NCBI GenBank assembly: GCA_964236445.1 | Contig: CAXSDR010000129.1 | Location: 1-7,736 of the forward strand | DNA length: 7,736 nucleotides | Source: CAXSDR01 sp964236445 | GTDB taxonomy: Bacteria; Actinomycetota; Actinomycetes; Motilibacterales; Motilibacteraceae | Direction: 5' to 3' | Shown here: positions 6,712 to 7,736 of the stretch, piece by piece | How positions within the stretch are numbered: position 1 is the first letter of the stretch | How the letters are laid out: every line of letters starts with the position of its first letter | Program-made: the position numbers and the translations under genes | Notes under the pieces: model-generated | Told to the model about the DNA's origin: nothing | What the model saw: the letters and a program-made list of their open reading frames with translations, nothing else | Database searches by the model: none

Positions 6712-6719
6712 CAGGAACG

Positions 6720-6723
6720 CCTC
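6720..6723 (-). promoter_or_regulatory. Probable ribosome binding site for the GTPase gene (GAGG)
   Basis: GAGG on the minus strand stands eight bases before the ATG at 6711. It favours this start over the in-frame GTG at 6741. The site is short, so the choice is moderate rather than certain. Confidence 0.45.
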
Positions 6724-6730
6724 GTGCTCA

Positions 6731-7736
6731 TCAGAGGCCACGCACTCCGGCGATCAGGCGCAGCATCAGGCTGCGGTCGACGCCGTGGTCTCGCTCGAGC
6801 AGGGCTGTGTGGTCCATCTCGCTGGACCCGTCGCCGTTGATGGAGATGTTGGAGCCGTCGCGCGGGGCGGGCAGGGAGACGACCTCTGCCCCTTCGGAGA
6901 AGGTCGGCCGGCGCCGCGGCAGGAAGGGCTCCTCCCGCGCCGGGACGACGTCGGACCGATCGTCGCCGGCCGGCACGATGCGTACGCGGGTGGGCACCGG
7001 CTCGAAGAGCTGCGTCTCGAGCGGTGCCAGCATCGCGAGCCGGCGCTGCAGGCCGAGCAGGTCGTCGCCGGAGGCGTCACGCACCTCGAGCAGCCCGCGG
7101 GCCACGAGGGCTGCGAGCTTGGTGACGGCCGTGTACTGCCCCGTTCCCGCCAGCTCCACGACATCGGCCACGGAGCGCCGACCGTCGGTGAGCGCGAGCA
7201 GGCTCCACTCGTCGCGGCTCAGCGTCGTCTCGAGCGGCGGCACCACAGGCATCGCCAGGACAGCGGTCGGTGACGGGATGATGCTGGCGACCGCGTCCCA
7301 GCCCTCGCCGCGCTTGGTCGTCTCGAGAATGAGCGCGTCGACGGTCAGGACGACGCCGACGTCGTCGGTGTTGACCTCGTCGACCTGGAACGCGAAATCG
7401 CCCTCGGGCCGGCGCAGCATGTCGAACACCGCGTCGACCGTGAGCTCACGTGCTGCCGGCTCGGCGGCGGCTGCTGATACGGCGCCGGCTGCGACGAGCG
7501 ACCGCACCACGCCGGTCGGGTCGTCCCCGGTCGCACGCTCGACCGCGGTGAGCAGGGCATCGTCGTCGACCTCCGTGGTCGCGACGATGCGTCGGGCCAG
7601 GCTCTGGCGGGTGGAGTCCGAGCTCGCGCCCGTCACCGAGCCGTCACAGAACCACACCACCCCCTCGGCAGAGGAGGTGCGCAGGTGCAGGCCGCCGGTC
7701 TTCTTCGTAAAGCTCAGGAGCTGGAAGATGTCGGGC
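6731..7736 (-). CDS. DUF4388 (PATAN) domain protein, C-terminal 334 residues (cut by the window's right edge)
   Basis: The frame is open to the right edge, so the true start lies outside the window; the first visible residues are PDIFQLLSFTKKTGGLHL. This is the usual opening of DUF4388/PATAN domains ('..DLLQLL....KTG.L.V'), followed by the matching 'GVVWFCDGSVTGA' (about 25-37), 'ELTVDAVFDMLRRPEGDFAF' (97-116) and the closing 'VDALILETTKRGEGWDAV' (132-149). A winged-helix-like segment follows at about 176-218 ('EWSLLALTDGRRSVADVVEL' is its first part). The region from 240 to 305 is polar and probably disordered, and a short conserved-looking helix ends the protein. DUF4388 proteins are mostly signalling or scaffold proteins found beside Ras-like GTPases, response regulators and pilus or gliding genes. 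Here the next gene is a GTPase only 19 nt away, so the two probably act together. No membrane segment is visible. The family call is good; the molecular role is unknown. Confidence 0.8.
   Translation of the reverse strand, partial: PDIFQLLSFTKKTGGLHLRTSSAEGVVWFCDGSVTGASSDSTRQSLARRIVATTEVDDDALLTAVERATGDDPTGVVRSLVAAGAVSAAAAEPAARELTVDAVFDMLRRPEGDFAFQVDEVNTDDVGVVLTVDALILETTKRGEGWDAVASIIPSPTAVLAMPVVPPLETTLSRDEWSLLALTDGRRSVADVVELAGTGQYTAVTKLAALVARGLLEVRDASGDDLLGLQRRLAMLAPLETQLFEPVPTRVRIVPAGDDRSDVVPAREEPFLPRRRPTFSEGAEVVSLPAPRDGSNISINGDGSSEMDHTALLERDHGVDRSLMLRLIAGVRGL

Noticed and set aside
6712..6741. GTG at 6741 as the GTPase start (226 residues)
   Set aside because: It overlaps the upstream gene by 11 nt and its nearest purine-rich site is only three bases away. 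The ATG at 6711 has GAGG at a normal distance. The longer form is not excluded.

Overview
The window looks like part of a chromosomal type IV pilus (T4P) locus from a high-G+C bacterium, most probably an actinobacterium. The lineage call rests on four things: high G+C throughout, frequent GTG starts, the pairing of a DUF4388 (PATAN) protein with a small Ras-like GTPase of the CvnD/MglA type, and an actinobacterial-looking pilB-pilT-pilC set. A Nocardioides-like organism is plausible, but the genus is inference. Every gene I can support is on the minus strand, so the locus is transcribed from the right edge towards the left. Neither end of the cluster is in the window.

In transcription order, the right-hand part (about 7736 to 5832) holds three genes. 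They are a DUF4388/PATAN-domain protein cut by the right edge, a small GTPase with a clear GPFAAGKT P-loop and a GTPGQ switch II, and a 75-residue protein I cannot assign. The middle (5835 to 3979) is a 618-residue polytopic membrane protein of the O-antigen ligase / Wzy_C family with a soluble helical C-terminal domain. The left-hand part is the pilus motor: pilB (extension ATPase, 3982 to 2315), pilT (retraction ATPase with a long extra N-terminus, 2207 to 609) and the start of pilC (inner-membrane platform, 598 to beyond position 1).

Spacing is very tight. There are GTGA start/stop overlaps at 5832-5835 and 3979-3982, a 1-nt gap before the 75-aa ORF, a 19-nt gap before the GTPase and a 10-nt gap before pilC. 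This suggests one transcript with coupled translation. The only sizeable non-coding stretch is the 107 nt between pilB and pilT, which holds a small perfect hairpin and a good ribosome binding site. No stretch over 300 nt lacks a gene. I see no tRNA, rRNA, CRISPR array, insertion sequence or attachment site.

A working model is as follows. PilB and PilT act through PilC to extend and retract the pilus. The GTPase with its DUF4388 partner is a candidate switch acting on the motors, as MglA does in Myxococcus. The Wzy_C protein is a candidate glycan transferase acting on pilin or another surface substrate. The motor roles are solid from sequence motifs; the switch and glycan roles are inferred from family and operon context. 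Pilins, prepilin peptidase and the PilM/N/O alignment proteins are not in the window and would be expected beyond the edges.
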